A stretch of DNA of 64,000 nt from assembly GCA_934045075.1 (NCBI GenBank), contig OW203749.1, forward strand, positions 1,178,001 to 1,242,000, given 5' to 3'. Of the stretch, positions 1-11,214 are shown piece by piece. The first letter of the stretch is position 1. Every line of letters begins with the position of its first letter. The notes beneath the pieces were generated by a model. It ran no database searches. It was not told the DNA's origin and was given only the letters and a program-made list of their open reading frames with translations. The stretch is from Yponomeuta sedellus. Its lineage: Eukaryota; Arthropoda; Insecta; Lepidoptera; Yponomeutidae. The translations under genes were made by a program, and so were the position numbers.

Positions 1-372
1 GTCCCTTGAACCTGTGAAAAAATCAAACTTCTAAGCCAACGCAATCAAAAGATACAGCCGTTTATGGCGCAAATTTTCGACACTTGCAAGGGAATCAAAA
101 CCTACAGGGTGCTTCCCGTGAACTCAGAATCTTGAAATTTGGTACGAAGCAACGTCTTATAGCATAGATAAAGGAAAAATTACGAAAACCATAAATTTTT
201 AGTTACATCACATAATATTTTTTTTTTTAATAATTTTAAACTTACTACCCATTTCCTCATAAACGCGTAGAGGTATTAAATTGAAATTCATACCAAATAC
301 TCAGGTCTATAATACAGGTTTGTACGGAACCCTCGGTGCGCGAGTCTGACTCGCACTTGGCCGGTTTTTTTT
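1..372. repeat. Right part of a GGGTTCCGTA/ACCGGCCAAGTGCGAGTC interspersed repeat (partial copy)
   Basis: This stretch is the same, base for base as far as I read, as 1529-1900, so the window opens inside one copy. It ends in TACGGAACCCTCGG, a GCGAGTCTGACTCGC palindrome and a T-run (361-372). On the other strand this reads as the A-rich CCGGCCAAGTGCGAGTC motif common in lepidopteran genomes. Classification (SINE or MITE) is not settled. Confidence 0.6.
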
Positions 373-472
373 AGTGTATGCAGACTTAAATTGCCACAAA
401 CTAGCTCCAATTCGTGCGCAATTGCGCGCTTTTTGGCGTCGCGGCCTTGGCTGCGCGCCCAGCCACCCAAGG

Positions 473-3052
473 CACGCCTCATCTCGGTATAAATTTACTT
501 TTTAAAGTATTTCCAGAAATAAGCTGAATCTTTAAATTACCTACAATAGTTACCTTGTATCGTACAGCTGGCAAATCCGCTGCTTTTCGAGTTTGCCGCT
601 CGCCAGCTCCAATTCGTGCGCATCTGCACGCATTTTTGCGTCGCGGCCTTGGCTGCGCGCCACGCCTCATCTCTCGGTATCAATTTACTGTTTAAAGCAT
701 TTCCAGAAATAAGCTGTCTCTACATATTACCTACAATAGTTACCTTGTATCGTACAGCTGGCAAATCCGCTGCTTTTCGAGTTTGCCGCTCGCCAGCTCC
801 AATTCGTGCGCATCTGCACGCATTTTTGCGTCGCGGCCTTGGCTGCGCGCCACGCCTCATCTCTCGGTATCAATTTACTGTTTAAAGCATTTCCAGAAAT
901 AAGCTGTCTCTACATATTACCTACAATAGTTACCTTGTCATCGTACAGCTGGCAAATCGGCTGTTTTTTAGTGTATGCAGACTTAAATTGCCACAAACTA
1001 GCTCCAATTCGTGCGCAATTGCGCGCTTTTTGGCGTCGCGGCCTTGGCTGCGCGCCCAGCCACCCAAGGCACGCCTCATCTCGGTATAAATTTACTTTTT
1101 AAAGTATTTCCAGAAATAAGCTGAATCTTTAAATTACCTACAATAGTTACCTTGTCATCGTACAGCTGGCAAATCCGCTGCTTTTCGAGTTTGCCGCTCG
1201 CCAGCTCCAATTCGTGCGCATCTGCACGCATTTTTGCGTCGCGGCCTTGGCTGCGCGCCACGCCTCATCTCTCGGTATCAATTTACTGTTTAAAGCATTT
1301 CCAGAAATAAGCTGTCTCTACATATTACCTACAATAGTTACCTTGTCATCGTACAGCTGGCAAATCGGCTGTTTTTAGGGTTCCGTACCTCAAAAGGAAA
1401 AAACGGAACCCTTATAGGATCACTTTGTTGTCCGTCTGTCCGTCCGTCCGTCCGTCTGTCAAGACCCTTTTTCTCAGGAACGCGTGGAGGTATGAAGCTG
1501 AAATTTATATCAATTACTCAAGTCTACTGTCCCTTGAACCTGTGAAAAAATCAAACTTCTAAGCCAACGCAATCAAAAGATACAGCCGTTTATGGCGCAA
1601 ATTTTCGACACTTGCAAGGGAATCAAAACCTACAGGGTGCTTCCCGTGAACTCAGAATCTTGAAATTTGGTACGAAGCAACGTCTTATAGCATAGATAAA
1701 GGAAAAATTACGAAAACCATAAATTTTTAGTTACATCACATAATATTTTTTTTTTTAATAATTTTAAACTTACTACCCATTTCCTCATAAACGCGTAGAG
1801 GTATTAAATTGAAATTCATACCAAATACTCAGGTCTATAATACAGGTTTGTACGGAACCCTCGGTGCGCGAGTCTGACTCGCACTTGGCCGGTTTTTTTT
1901 AGTGTATGCAGACTTAAATTGCCACAAACTAGCTCCAATTCGTGCGCAATTGCGCGCTTTTTGGCGTCGCGGCCTTGGCTGCGCGCCCAGCCACCCAAGG
2001 CACGCCTCATCTCGGTATAAATTTACTTTTTAAAGTATTTCCAGAAATAAGCTGAATCTTTAAATTACCTACAATAGTTACCTTGTATCGTACAGCTGGC
2101 AAATCCGCTGCTTTTCGAGTTTGCCGCTCGCCAGCTCCAATTCGTGCGCATCTGCACGCATTTTTGCGTCGCGGCCTTGGCTGCGCGCCACGCCTCATCT
2201 CTCGGTATCAATTTACTTTTTAAAGCATTTCTAGAAATCAGCTGTCTCTATACATTACCTACAATAGTTACCTTGTCATCGTACAGCTGGCAAATCGGCT
2301 GTTTTATAGTGTATGCAGACTTAAATTGCCACAAACTACTTAGCTCCAATTCGTGCGCAACTGCACGCTTTTTTGCGTCGCAGCTTTGGCTGCGCGCCAC
2401 GCCTCATCTCTCGTATCAATTTACTTTTTAAAGCATTTCCAGAAATAAGCTGTCTCTACATATTACCTACAATAGTTACCTTGTCATCGTACAGCTGGCA
2501 AATCCGCTGCTTTTCGAGTTTGCCGCTCGCCAGCTCCAATTCGTGCGCATCTGCACGCATTTTTGCGTCGCGGCCTTGGCTGCGCGCCACGCCTCATCTC
2601 TCGGTATCAATTTACTGTTTAAAGCATTTCCAGAAATAAGCTGTCTCTACATATTACCTACAATAGTTACCTTGTCATCGTACAGCTGGCAAATCCGCTG
2701 CTTTTCGAGTTTGCCGCTCGCCAGCTCCAATTCGTGCGCATCTGCACGCATTTTTGCGTCGCGGCCTTGGCTGCGCGCCACGCCTCATCTCTCGGTATCA
2801 ATTTACTGTTTAAAGCATTTCCAGAAATAAGCTGTCTCTACATATTACCTACAATAGTTACCTTGTCATCGTACAGCTGGCAAATCCGCTGCTTTTCGAG
2901 TTTGCCGCTCGCCAGCTCCAATTCGTGCGCATCTGCACGCATTTTTGCGTCGCGGCCTTGGCTGCGCGCCACGCCTCATCTCTCGGTATCAATTTACTGT
3001 TAAAAGCATTTCCAGAAATAAGCTGTCTCTACATATTACCTACAATAGTTAC
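473..3052 (-). repeat. Tandem array of exon 2 3' end + splice donor of the CCDC186-like gene
   Basis: Units of about 191 bp repeat to the left of exon 2. Read on the minus strand, each unit holds a decayed copy of the last ~110-120 bases of exon 2 (encoding versions of HELELASGKL...EKQRICQLYD.K), then the donor GTAACTATTGTAGGTAAT, then intron sequence. Decoy donors (plus-strand TTAC start) lie near 550, 740, 930, 1147, 1338, 2078, 2268, 2476, 2667 and 2858; the true donor is at 3050-3052. The 1,528 bp offset between 1-690 and 1529-2218 shows a higher-order duplication that carried along an inserted interspersed repeat. The many short open frames here are by-products of the exon copies. Confidence 0.9.
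1377..1900. mobile_element. Interspersed repeat with GGGTTCCGTA...TACGGAACCC ends, inserted in the array
   Basis: It starts AGGGTTCCGTACC, contains a (GTCC/GTCT)n stretch (1429-1459), and ends TACGGAACCC followed by ACTCGCACTTGGCCGG and a T-run. The uninterrupted site is visible in the array at about 953-970 (GGCTGTTTTTTAGTGTATG), so this is a later insertion into one array unit. Confidence 0.65.
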
Positions 3053-3265
3053 CTTGTTATCGTACAGCTGGCAAATCCGCTGCTTCTCGGCGTGCGCGGA
3101 CTTGAGTTTGCCGCTCGCCAGCTCCAGTTCGTGAGCGGCTGCGCGCTCTTTCAGCGTCGCGGCCTCGGCTGCGCGCCTCGCCTCTATGATGAGCCGCTCG
3201 CCGCCAGCGTAGCGCATCACGGCCGCGTCTTTCTCGCGCTGGGCCTGCTCGACACTCCGGCGCAT
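3053..3265 (-). CDS. CCDC186: CCDC186-like exon 2 (71 aa coiled coil)
   Basis: The acceptor CCGCAG|ATG is the only one that keeps phase 0 with exon 1. Other AG sites upstream give a stop or the wrong phase. The donor is AAG|GTAACT. This exon is the source of the tandem array to its left. Confidence 0.8.
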
Positions 3266-5118
3266 CTGCGGGGCGGCGTTTTTATCAACGCACAAAGCGG
3301 CTGTACTGTAATCACACACACACATATGCACACACACATGCGCACACACACACTCACACATTTTCCTTCTGTAGGGGCTGATACTGCTGACGTAATGTAA
3401 ACATAGTTGAGGGGGCTAGCGATTGCCCGCCAGTCGCTCGTGTGGGTCTCACCTAGTAACACTACTGTATGTGCATATATCTTGTATGAACTTTCCGTGT
3501 TTTCCTATTATACTTATGTAGCTGAATTCGGACTTTCATTCATTGAGATAGTCACTCCCTAAACTTCCTTTCTAAACCCCGACGTTACTCTTGAGTAACA
3601 TTGGTAAATTTCACCCGTGCCTAGTTTGATGTTTGATTTTACCACAGATTTAAAATAATGTTGGACAGTTACTTTAACCTCTGTTGAACTTCAGTTTATA
3701 AGTATAATTACTTTATAAGGAAATTTAGGTTTTTTGTAAATAATAAATGCGTTATGGAAGAGGATTTTAAAAACCTTTTGTCATGATAAGATAAGATAAG
3801 AATATTCTTTATTGTACACCAGAGCACATATTGTAAAACATGTAAAGATACAAAGTACAATTCATGCCTATTGTTTTCTTACCAAGTCCATCTTCGCCTC
3901 AAAGTCCTTGAAGGTCTCGTCTTTTTCCTGCATCTCATCAGCCTGCTGCCTTACTCTGTCGCGCAGTACCATCACCTCCTTTCTCTGTTCCGCCAACAAT
4001 TGTTCTAAAGTTTCCACTTGGAGTCTGCAAACGTCCTTCTTGGCATCACAGTCAGGTACTTCGCCTTCTTCTGTAGTTTTATGAGGTATTTCTTCATTAC
4101 TGTCTTGTTTATCAACACCATTTTCTTTGATAATGCTCGGTGAGTCTTCCTCAAAAATCTCATTGATGATTTTTGTGTTTAAAACCGGTTTTGATACGGG
4201 CTTCTGTGTGGCAACTCTGTGAGATATGTTATAGGCATTTTTTAAGCTACCGCTGACTGTTGAGAATATACCGTGAACGTTTTTGTATATGCTTCCCAGG
4301 TCTTGGTTTAGGAGCTCTTTGGATAAACGAGGGTATCGGACATCTAGGTTGGCAGGAACGGTGTCAGTGAGGATTTTCTGAGTCGCCGAGACTTTGGTTT
4401 TCTGATTCGTAAACTCTGAAAGGATTTTTTCAGCATTCAAATCGTTTTTACCTGAATTTGAAGTTGTTTCATTAGGTTGTGTCGTAGATGATACATTTTC
4501 AGCACTTTTACTGAACGCTGCTTTGTTTAATGTAGCTTTATTTATTTTTACCGCATTTAGGTCCTCATTAAGACTCATAGTGGATTTTGTAAGAGCTTTT
4601 GGGCAGTTCTCAATAACTTCATTTTCTACCGAACAACTACCTGGTGTATCACTCAATATACTTTTCTGTACGTTTTCTTGACTTACACTAATAGTTTTAC
4701 TGATGTGGTCAGTAGCTTTCACATTGGTGTCTTTAGAAATATCTTCCACACTGGATTCTTCACTAATTTTGTCGTTGATGTCATTTCTATAAGCATTATT
4801 GGGTGTTAAATCTTCTAAATTCGCGTCCTTGTCAAAGCTTTTGTCTTCTTCTTCAGGGAACAAAGAGCGAGAGTTTGATAAAGTGTCGGAGTTAGAGTTT
4901 TCAGTGGCATACTCTACTGGTCTTTTCACTGCAGTTTCACAATCGTTTTCCACCATCAAATCGACATCTGAAGGCTTGATTACTGAAGCTGAGCAAGCCT
5001 CAAGCTTATCCAAGCCTGAATCACTAGTTATTTTACTTTTATCGCCGACTTCTTTCACTGACGATTCGACGTCGACAGTTTTCGTAAGAGCGGACGTTCC
5101 TTCACCTTCCACGGACAT
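3053..5118 (-). CDS. CCDC186: CCDC186-like coiled-coil protein, 5' part of gene (two exons, continues left of window)
   Basis: Exon 1 (5118-3883) encodes 412 residues from an ATG. It is a long acidic, Ser/Thr/Asn-rich, probably disordered region followed by a coiled coil from about residue 356 (VCRLQVETLEQLLAEQRKEV...). Exon 2 (3265-3053) adds 71 residues (MRRSVEQAQREKDAAVMRYA...EKQRICQLYDNK). Both junctions are phase 0 with GTAAG and GTAAC donors and a CGCAG acceptor. The pattern REK.AAVMRYA...E..RICQLYD.K recalls CCDC186 (C. elegans CCCP-1), a Golgi-associated coiled-coil protein involved in dense-core vesicle maturation. The naming is from memory of the family and would need a search. The gene is 5'-complete and lacks its 3' part. 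Another long coiled-coil golgin is the main alternative. Confidence 0.62.
3266..3882 (-). other. Intron 1 of the CCDC186-like gene, with CA microsatellite
   Basis: 617 bp. It contains an impure (CA)n tract at 3312-3360, near the 3' splice site on the minus strand, and a short interspersed fragment (ATTCTTTATTGTACAC) at 3783-3846 of the tail family seen again at 30750, 31790, 34700 and 61220. Confidence 0.7.
3883..5118 (-). CDS. CCDC186: CCDC186-like exon 1 (N-terminal 412 aa)
   Basis: The ATG at 5118-5116 is the first in frame and begins MSVEGEG. The donor is TTG|GTAAGA, so the four residues that continue the open frame past 3883 are intronic. The first ~350 residues are low-complexity and acidic; heptad-like Leu spacing appears only near the end. 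Confidence 0.8.
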
Positions 5119-5335
5119 TTTAGCCTTACTACAGGCTTAGTAAGGTGTTAAATGTATCCTATATGTTATTGGCTTCATTAACTACATCGAGGAAATCAAT
5201 AAACGCGATTATTTACTTAAAGAAATACACTAAAATCTGAAATAAACACTTCTTTGATTTTTTTGACGTTTGACGGATGGCACAGAGACGGATGGTTGAC
5301 AGTAGTTTCGATCAGCCATCCATATATAGGTTCTA
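5119..5335 (-). promoter_or_regulatory. 5' flank of the CCDC186-like gene
   Basis: The 5' UTR and promoter should lie here. I see no clear TATA box. Three GACGGATGG/GACGTTTGACGG-like motifs cluster at 5268-5297 on the plus strand, but their role is unknown. Confidence 0.3.
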
Positions 5336-5542
5336 CAGTGCGTTCACATTAACTTGACGCGTGAGAGAATTGGTAACAAGGACCTTACATATGAATTAGC
5401 TTTTGGACCTAATCGGAAGATGGTTAAACAAGCCCTCAATCCTTTTATTTTCCCCAAGTAATGGGAATGATTTCTTATTTAACAAGTAAAAATCTCAGTG
5501 TTACCAATTCTCTCACGCGTCAAGTTAACGTGAACGCACAAT
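5336..5542. mobile_element. Short MITE (Harbinger-family deletion derivative)
   Basis: TIRs of about 38 bp (GTGCGTTCACATTAACTTGA... and its complement ending at 5540) flank a 120 bp core. The core and TIRs match the larger element at 60094-61007 in inverse orientation, which contains a Harbinger transposase remnant. Confidence 0.75.
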
Positions 5543-5895
5543 ATAGACGTGCAAGATCTCTGACTTATTGTACACCATAACAACAGTAGAACACAAAAAA
5601 AACAAAATAATTTTGTAGTACGTAATTACAAAACCAAAGAAAAAATTCAGTTGATCCATTTTCGTCTCAGTGTTGCAAGAGTATTGCAATTCTTTTCATG
5701 AAAAAATACTTGGAATTGAAACGCTACAAATGCTGAAATGGGGCTGAAAAAAAAACCTTTCAATAGCTTATTGCCAGACGAAAAATAATTCTACAATGTT
5801 GGGATATATCAGTGAATAAATTAGTTGCGTGTCGTTTGGTCGTCTCGAAGGCAATAAAGATTAGAAGCACAACACTAGAACCATTTGTGTAGTTA

Positions 5896-6274
5896 AGCCC
5901 ATTACACAATGAAAAAAATAAGGTATAAGAGATAAGGAACAAGGAATAAGGAATAGCGGAATCCAGCGATGGCAGCACCGTTAATCAATTCATAATTCAA
6001 AAATAAGGAATAATAAATAAGAAATAAGAATAAAATTTCCGTCACGGTGGGAATTTGTTTCTTATTTCTTATAGCCAGCCAATCGCAGGGAATTCACTCA
6101 CTTCACAGGGGCACTCGTGCTTCGCGCACACACCAGCTGCAGGTATTCAACCGCTGTGATTGGTTGAATATTGTAGCCTATCGCCTATTGTGTTTTGATT
6201 TCTGTGCTATTCCTTATTCCTTGTTCCTTATTCCTTAACTCTTATACCTTATTTTTTTCATTGTGTAATGGGCT
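5896..6274. mobile_element. MITE with ~60 bp TIRs and TTA target duplication
   Basis: The left end AGCCCATTACACAATG and the right end CATTGTGTAATGGGCT are complementary. The arms continue through the AAGGTATAAGAGATAAGGAA region. TTA flanks both ends (5893-5895, 6275-6277), as in PIF/Harbinger elements. The arms carry repeated AAGGAATAAGG-like motifs. Confidence 0.8.
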
Positions 6275-6498
6275 TTACTTTAAAAAAATGTCAACTATCT
6301 TGATAGGTCAAGGATTTAAGTGTTTATATACTCTGTGTGTAATGGGTAAAACCATAGGGTAAAACTTTCTTGTGATAGGTACGTCTTCGTATCGAAATAC
6401 ATACTTTACATCAATCTGAAATTTAATATCATTTTTCGAAATTCTAGTAAAATGTAAATATTTTTATTTATATAATGTATACTTCAATAAAAAGACTA

Positions 6499-6730
6499 CC
6501 AAAAATTACTTACATTTATTTAATTATACCTAAGTAAGCTAAAAAGTTCTATGAATGAACCTCAATTTTAGAACCTCTCGTATAGGTACACAGCGAAAAA
6601 TGCTGTTTTTACGAAGGCTCCACAAAAACAGCATTTTTCGCTTAGTAGGTATATCTACGAGAGGTTCTAAAATTGAGGTTCATTTATAGAACTTTTTAGG
6701 TGGTAATTATATAAATGTAGGTAATTTTGG
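6499..6730. mobile_element. Fold-back element (long near-perfect hairpin)
   Basis: The two halves are inverse complements over about 110 bases each, apart from small indels, with a loop near 6620. Arms include GAACCTCAATTTTAGAACCT and its complement. It is probably a MITE; the target duplication is not clear. Confidence 0.75.
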
Positions 6731-7047
6731 CATTCGGTGTGATTTTTAACCGACTTCAAAAAAGGAGGAGCTCATCAATTCGACGCGTACATTATTTAAT
6801 GAATCAGTCAATGTTATTTCTATTATTTAATAAAACTAAATAATTTCTACTCTTTTTTCATTTTTTTTGTCTTACTCTTTCATTTTGATTACTAGCGCAC
6901 ACAATCGAGAAGGGATACCTACCCATTCCTAGCATGGCTCGCTCCTTTGTGCAACTTGGATTTTCTATTATATGCCTCTATGAGTTTCCATGTTTTGGCA
7001 CCTTACGTGACAGACAGCAAACATTGGCTAAATGTCTTAGTATTACA
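6731..7047. other. No gene recognised
   Basis: AT-rich sequence without a usable open frame. I see only unremarkable unique-looking DNA. Confidence 0.5.
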
Positions 7048-7187
7048 CCCGGTTTCTGGTACACTAACGACCCATTAATCTACTGTTAACAGCTGTCAGT
7101 TGGCCAAAGTGCATACAGAAAAAAAAACATTTGGCAGCAGCTGTTAACTGTAGATTAACAGATTGTTAGTGTACAAGAAACTGGGGG
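7048..7187. mobile_element. MITE family M, copy 1
   Basis: TIR CCCGGTTTCTGGTACACTAA... with inner TAATCTACTGTTAACAGCTG and its complement. The same element occurs at 21335-21466 and 38435-38567. Confidence 0.75.
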
Positions 7188-7566
7188 TATATTATTGTGG
7201 GATTCCAGCTTTAGAAAAATCTCCTGGCTTTCATAAACCAGCCCATCCCGACTGAACACGTATAGCGATCTCCCTATCCGAAAGACCAAAAGATGCTCAC
7301 GGTAGACGTATTCGTCATGTTCACAACCAAGAAGTTATGCTTGATCTAAACCTTACATACTTATATTCGAGCCAAAAACACTAAAGAGAACCATCGGGCA
7401 CCGCCGCAGTCGGGTAAAAAGAAGTTTAAGCTTTCATCTACGTAAAGATGCAAAATTAAGTTGCTTTGCTTGCAGCGGTTGGCTCTCGGTAGGATTCGGC
7501 TTCAGCTCAGTTTTCAGCACTTACTTCACCTCACGAAAGGTCTAGCATCCGACTCTAACATCGATA

Positions 7567-7872
7567 ACAATCCTTGTATGTCTCCACTGCTGGGGCATGG
7601 GTCTCTTCCTGCATCGCAGGAAGGTTAGGCCATACTCCACCACAGAGCCAAGTCCGGGCTGGTGGAGTATTGTAAGACAGTGGCGGGCCTTACGGTCAGA
7701 AGTTATCAAGCCGCTCATAAGGCCTCTGACATGGCTTAACGACTCATTAAATGACAGCTGGAACCAACGGTCTCCGCGCATTGCGCAGCACGGAAAAATG
7801 CAACCAGCGGTAGTCACGAGACGGTCACCAATCCTGTACCTGACCGCGCTTGTTGCTTAACTCAAGTGATTG
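7567..7872 (+). repeat. Interspersed repeat family E, copy
   Basis: About 310 bp of a recurring element (CCTTGTATGTCCCC...CTTCCTGCATCGCAGGAAGG...CACTCGG). The two-strand open frames here are artefacts of the repeat. Full-length copies are about 370 bp (11215, 35143, 43745). Confidence 0.8.
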
Positions 7873-8094
7873 ATTTCAATCACTCGGGTTCGGACATACA
7901 AAGAGTTGATATCGAACGATATAAAATTACTATTTTTAGTTGATTTATTTTAAGAAAGTGCACTATCATTACAGGAAGTAAATGATTCAAGAGTTAAACT
8001 AACAACAATTAACAAACACAAACAATTCTGAATACCTACCTAATAGAAATTTCATTAACTGTATTGTTTATAAAACTTCTATTAAGTAGTTTAG

Positions 8095-8690
8095 AGCCTG
8101 TTTACGAGGGATGGAAAATGTGAAGGTGATATACTTAGAAATAAAAGTAAAAGCGGGAATTTGTGTAAACGGTGCCTTGCCTCCATTGTGTGCAGCCGAA
8201 ACATCTCCAAAAAGCTAGATTGGCTATTCATAATCGCGTGCTGGTCCCAACATTTATGTATGGTAGCGAGACTTGGGTGTGGAAAAAGAAGCAAGAAAGT
8301 AGAATTAATGCAGTTGAAATGAGGTCCTTGAGAAGTATGTGTAGTGTTACTTTAAATGACAGGATACGCAATAGTCTTAATAGAATTGAGAAAGGAATGT
8401 TGCGTTGGTTTGGACATGTGGAGAGGATGAAGGAAGAAAGATTGACGAAACAAATATATATTGCGAATGTGAGTGGAAGGGCTGGTAAGGGACGTCCCAG
8501 ACGGAGTTACATCGACTAAATAGGGGATATATTAGCAAAGGGAAAGATAAAAAGTACCCGGAACCGGCGTGCGTGCATGCAACGACTTATGAACGTTGAT
8601 GAAGCGAAGGTGATCTGTCAGGATCGTGGCAAGTGGCAGTCCCTGGTCTCGGCCTACCCCTCTGGGATACAGGCGTGAGGTTATGTATGT
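8095..8690 (+). pseudogene. Non-LTR retrotransposon reverse transcriptase, C-terminal remnant
   Basis: The frame at 8172-8519 encodes ARLAIHNRVLVPTFMYGSET.W followed by LRSMC...MLRWFGHVERM...GRAGKGRPRRSYID. This is the typical end of an insect endonuclease-reverse transcriptase (thumb/C-terminal region: RVLVPTLLYGSETW and LRWFGHVERM). Only the C-terminal part is present, with a stop and frame breaks on both sides, so it is dead. Confidence 0.85.
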
Positions 8691-8694
8691 ATTA

Positions 8695-8938
8695 GGTAGT
8701 CAGATTATAAACAGCATATATAAAATAAATATTCATGGACATGTTACAGAGATACTAAGTACAACTACTTGTGTTACAGATGCTAACTCTACGATAGATG
8801 TAATACAATCAATACCCAAGACCCGAGCCAAACAAGAAAAGTTCGCTTCCTAGTTTGACCTGGTCGAGGATCGAACCAGAGACCTTCGGTTTTACAGTCA
8901 GCGTGCTAAACAGCTGCGCCACCGAGTTCATCAAAATT
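8695..8938 (-). mobile_element. tRNA-headed SINE family D, copy
   Basis: On the minus strand it begins with a tRNA-like head holding box A and box B (GGTTCGATCCTCG), then TAGTTTGTCTCGGGTC and a tail. A related copy at 9108-10095 is split by a retrotransposon. Confidence 0.65.
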
Positions 8939-9107
8939 ATAACAAACTACCTATTCAATAATATTATAATTTAATATTATGTTATTTATTAGACCTGGAA
9001 AGCAGGTAAAAACCCTTCCTTTTACGGAACCCTACACTGCGCATAGCTCGACACACACGTGGCTAGTTTTTTAAATTATTATGTGCCTAAACACAATAAT
9101 CTAATAA

Positions 9108-10097
9108 TAATAATAAATATTCTTGGACATATTACACAGATCTCGTTAGCCCCCTATACTAAGTACAACTAAATTTAATGACTTGTGTTATAGGTGCTAA
9201 CTCGACGATAGATTTAATACAATCTTCTTCTTTCGTGTCGAAAGCGCCGCCCTCCTCTCAGACATCCCGCTCCCAAAACCGCGCCACCGCGAGCGCGCCG
9301 GGTGATGCCTCCATGAGATCCCGCAAACTGCACTGTGGAGCTTCAGGGCAGACACAAAGATGCATTGTTGTTTGTGCAGCTCCACATCGGCACAGGATGT
9401 CAGCATCTTCGGGCAGGATCCCCCATCTTTTTAGGTTATCTCTGGATCGAGCAACACCAGCGCGCAGACGGTTCAGCGATCTCCATACTCCCCACTGCTC
9501 ATGCCCTCCAGGTGGTATTGACTCCACCGGCTTTATATCAGTCAGGAAGGTGTTTTGTCTGCTCCCTCCACCTACGCAGTCGAAGTTCTGCCGGTGCTTC
9601 CCCGTCAAGTGGCTTAAAAGTAGTGAAACTTTTCCGGGACTTTAGCCGCTTTTTCGTTGGACATGGCTATGCATTGGATGGCGGTCATCATTTGCTTGTC
9701 TCCACCGTTCAGTAGCAGCGGCAGCCTCTCTACGAATTGCTGGTGGCGCTATTCCGGCAAGCAAATGTAGCTTGGCGGTCGGAGTCGGTCTCAAGCAGCC
9801 CGTGATCAGACGGCAAGTCTCGTTAAGGGCCACGTCGACATGACCAGTATGCGCAGAGTTACTCCAGACAAGGCTAGCGTACTACGCGGCCGAGTAGCTG
9901 AGTGCCAAAGCAGTAGTCCGTAATACATGTGGATGGGCACCCCACGTGCTTAATACAATAAATACATAGATAACGTCCAAGACCCGAGACAAACTAGAAA
10001 AGTTCGTCTCCTAGTTTGACCCGGCCGGGGATCGAACCCGAGACCTTCGTGTGTTACAGTCAGCGTGCCAAACCGCTGCGCCACCGAGGCCGTCAAA
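9108..10097 (-). mobile_element. SINE family D, copy split by a LINE insertion
   Basis: SINE sequence runs 9108-9223 and resumes 9950-10097. The interruption is flanked by TTAATACAAT on both sides. The copy at 8695-8938 shows the uninterrupted order. Confidence 0.7.
9224..9949 (-). pseudogene. 5'-truncated non-LTR retrotransposon (RT C-terminus)
   Basis: Minus-strand frames 9833-9642 (LNETCRLITGCLRPTPTAKL, LLAGIAPPAIRR) and 9608-9258 (SLNRLRAGVARSRDNLKRWG, CRCGAAQTTMHLCVCPEAP) are the conserved C-terminal part of insect LINE reverse transcriptases, including the Cys/His cluster near the end. A 726 bp insert flanked by a 10 bp duplication (TTAATACAAT, 9214-9223 and 9950-9959) with a GAAGAAG-like 3' tail. 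Stops between the frames show it is inactive. Confidence 0.85.
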
Positions 10098-10356
10098 AAC
10101 CAATAATCTACAGATTGTAATCTCTGAATGCACTTTAATTACACAACAGGGGGCATTCGGAGATTGCAATAATCTACAATAATCCATGCACTTAAGTCTT
10201 TAGAATACAGCGATAAAAATAATCTACCCAATTAATCTACCAAGTAGCTTTAGGTTTAACGATGAAGGTATTAATGATTCAAAACTAATCACTTTTGTTT
10301 AATCTCTCCAGTTTTGCTGCAGTAGCTAAATATTGCTATGGTTAAAGGTAGGTTAA

Positions 10357-10675
10357 GCGGTGGTAGCTCAGTGGGTAGAACCATGGACTGGCAAGTGAGA
10401 GCCCCAGGTTCGATCCCGAGTGCGGGCATGTACCAATGACTTTGTTTAATTTCAAAGTTACGTCGCAATACCACACGCTAACGGTGAGGGAACGCATCGT
10501 GAGGAAACCCGCGGTTTTAGTGGCTTCGCACATATTGATTAGTCTTTCCTGTGGGCTAGGCCGACTAAACTGTCAGGATGGTATAGGTGCTGGGAAAGCC
10601 TACACCATCTATAAAACCATGTCCCACGCACAACGGCGTCGGAGTGGTCCCTTCACCCTGAGGTCTGCTAGAGGT
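10357..10675 (+). mobile_element. tRNA-headed SINE family C, copy
   Basis: Head GTGGTAGCTCAGTGGGTAGA (box A) and GGTTCGATCCC (box B), then body CAATACCACACGCTAACGG and CTGTCAGGATGGTATAGGTG. Tails of the same family are at 11605-11735, 21100-21270 and 25570-25850; a minus copy is at 57802-58076. Confidence 0.75.
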
Positions 10676-10678
10676 CTG

Positions 10679-10984
10679 AGTGCTTAGTGCGAGTTTGACA
10701 GATCCAATCGAATAACTTTACTACCGCGTTAATCGAGCATTGAGTAGTGAGTATGAGTAAGTTAACCGTTCGAACTGGGAAAACGCTGTCACAGTACAAC
10801 TCGCACTCGCGTTTATTCGTGTTTTGGCTGGTAAAGGTGTTCACTTCTCAACGTAAACCATTACAACTCGCACTCAGCAGTTTTAATTTCCATACTTGTC
10901 GCTAGGTGGCGCTTCCTCGATGCCATAGAAATATGAGTTTACGTTAACGCGATCGAGTAGTTAAAAAACTCGCACTAAGCACTC
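10679..10984 (+). mobile_element. MITE family H, complete copy
   Basis: TIRs GAGTGCTTAGTGCGAGTTT and AACTCGCACTAAGCACTC bound about 305 bp. Inner repeats of CAACTCGCACTC are spaced through it. Other copies: 25995-26300 (inverse) and a rearranged pair at 49712-50154. Confidence 0.8.
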
Positions 10985-11214
10985 TGGACTGACTTGTGAA
11001 GGGTTTGGAGCACGGAAACACTATCTTCACATATTAAATAATATTATTATAATTAGTACGTAATTTGGTTGCAACGGTAACACAGAGAAGAGCAAAGAGT
11101 ATATAACCTAAAGAAGAGGAAAAATTACAATGTTGTCACAGCTACAAAAAATGTGAAGGTCTATGCTTTGTTGGGTTGCCAACAATAGTCAGTAGGTTTA
11201 TGTATATATATTTG

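Noticed and set aside
473..3052. CRISPR-like array (regular ~191 bp repeats)
   Set aside because: Eukaryotic intron; repeat units are long, lack unique spacers and contain exon-derived sequence.
3029..3361. Treating the 110 aa minus-strand frame as a whole gene
   Set aside because: Its N-terminal part is translated CA microsatellite; only 3265-3053 is exon.
9178..9715. Plus-strand frames of 126-155 aa
   Set aside because: Antisense to the LINE reverse-transcriptase remnant.
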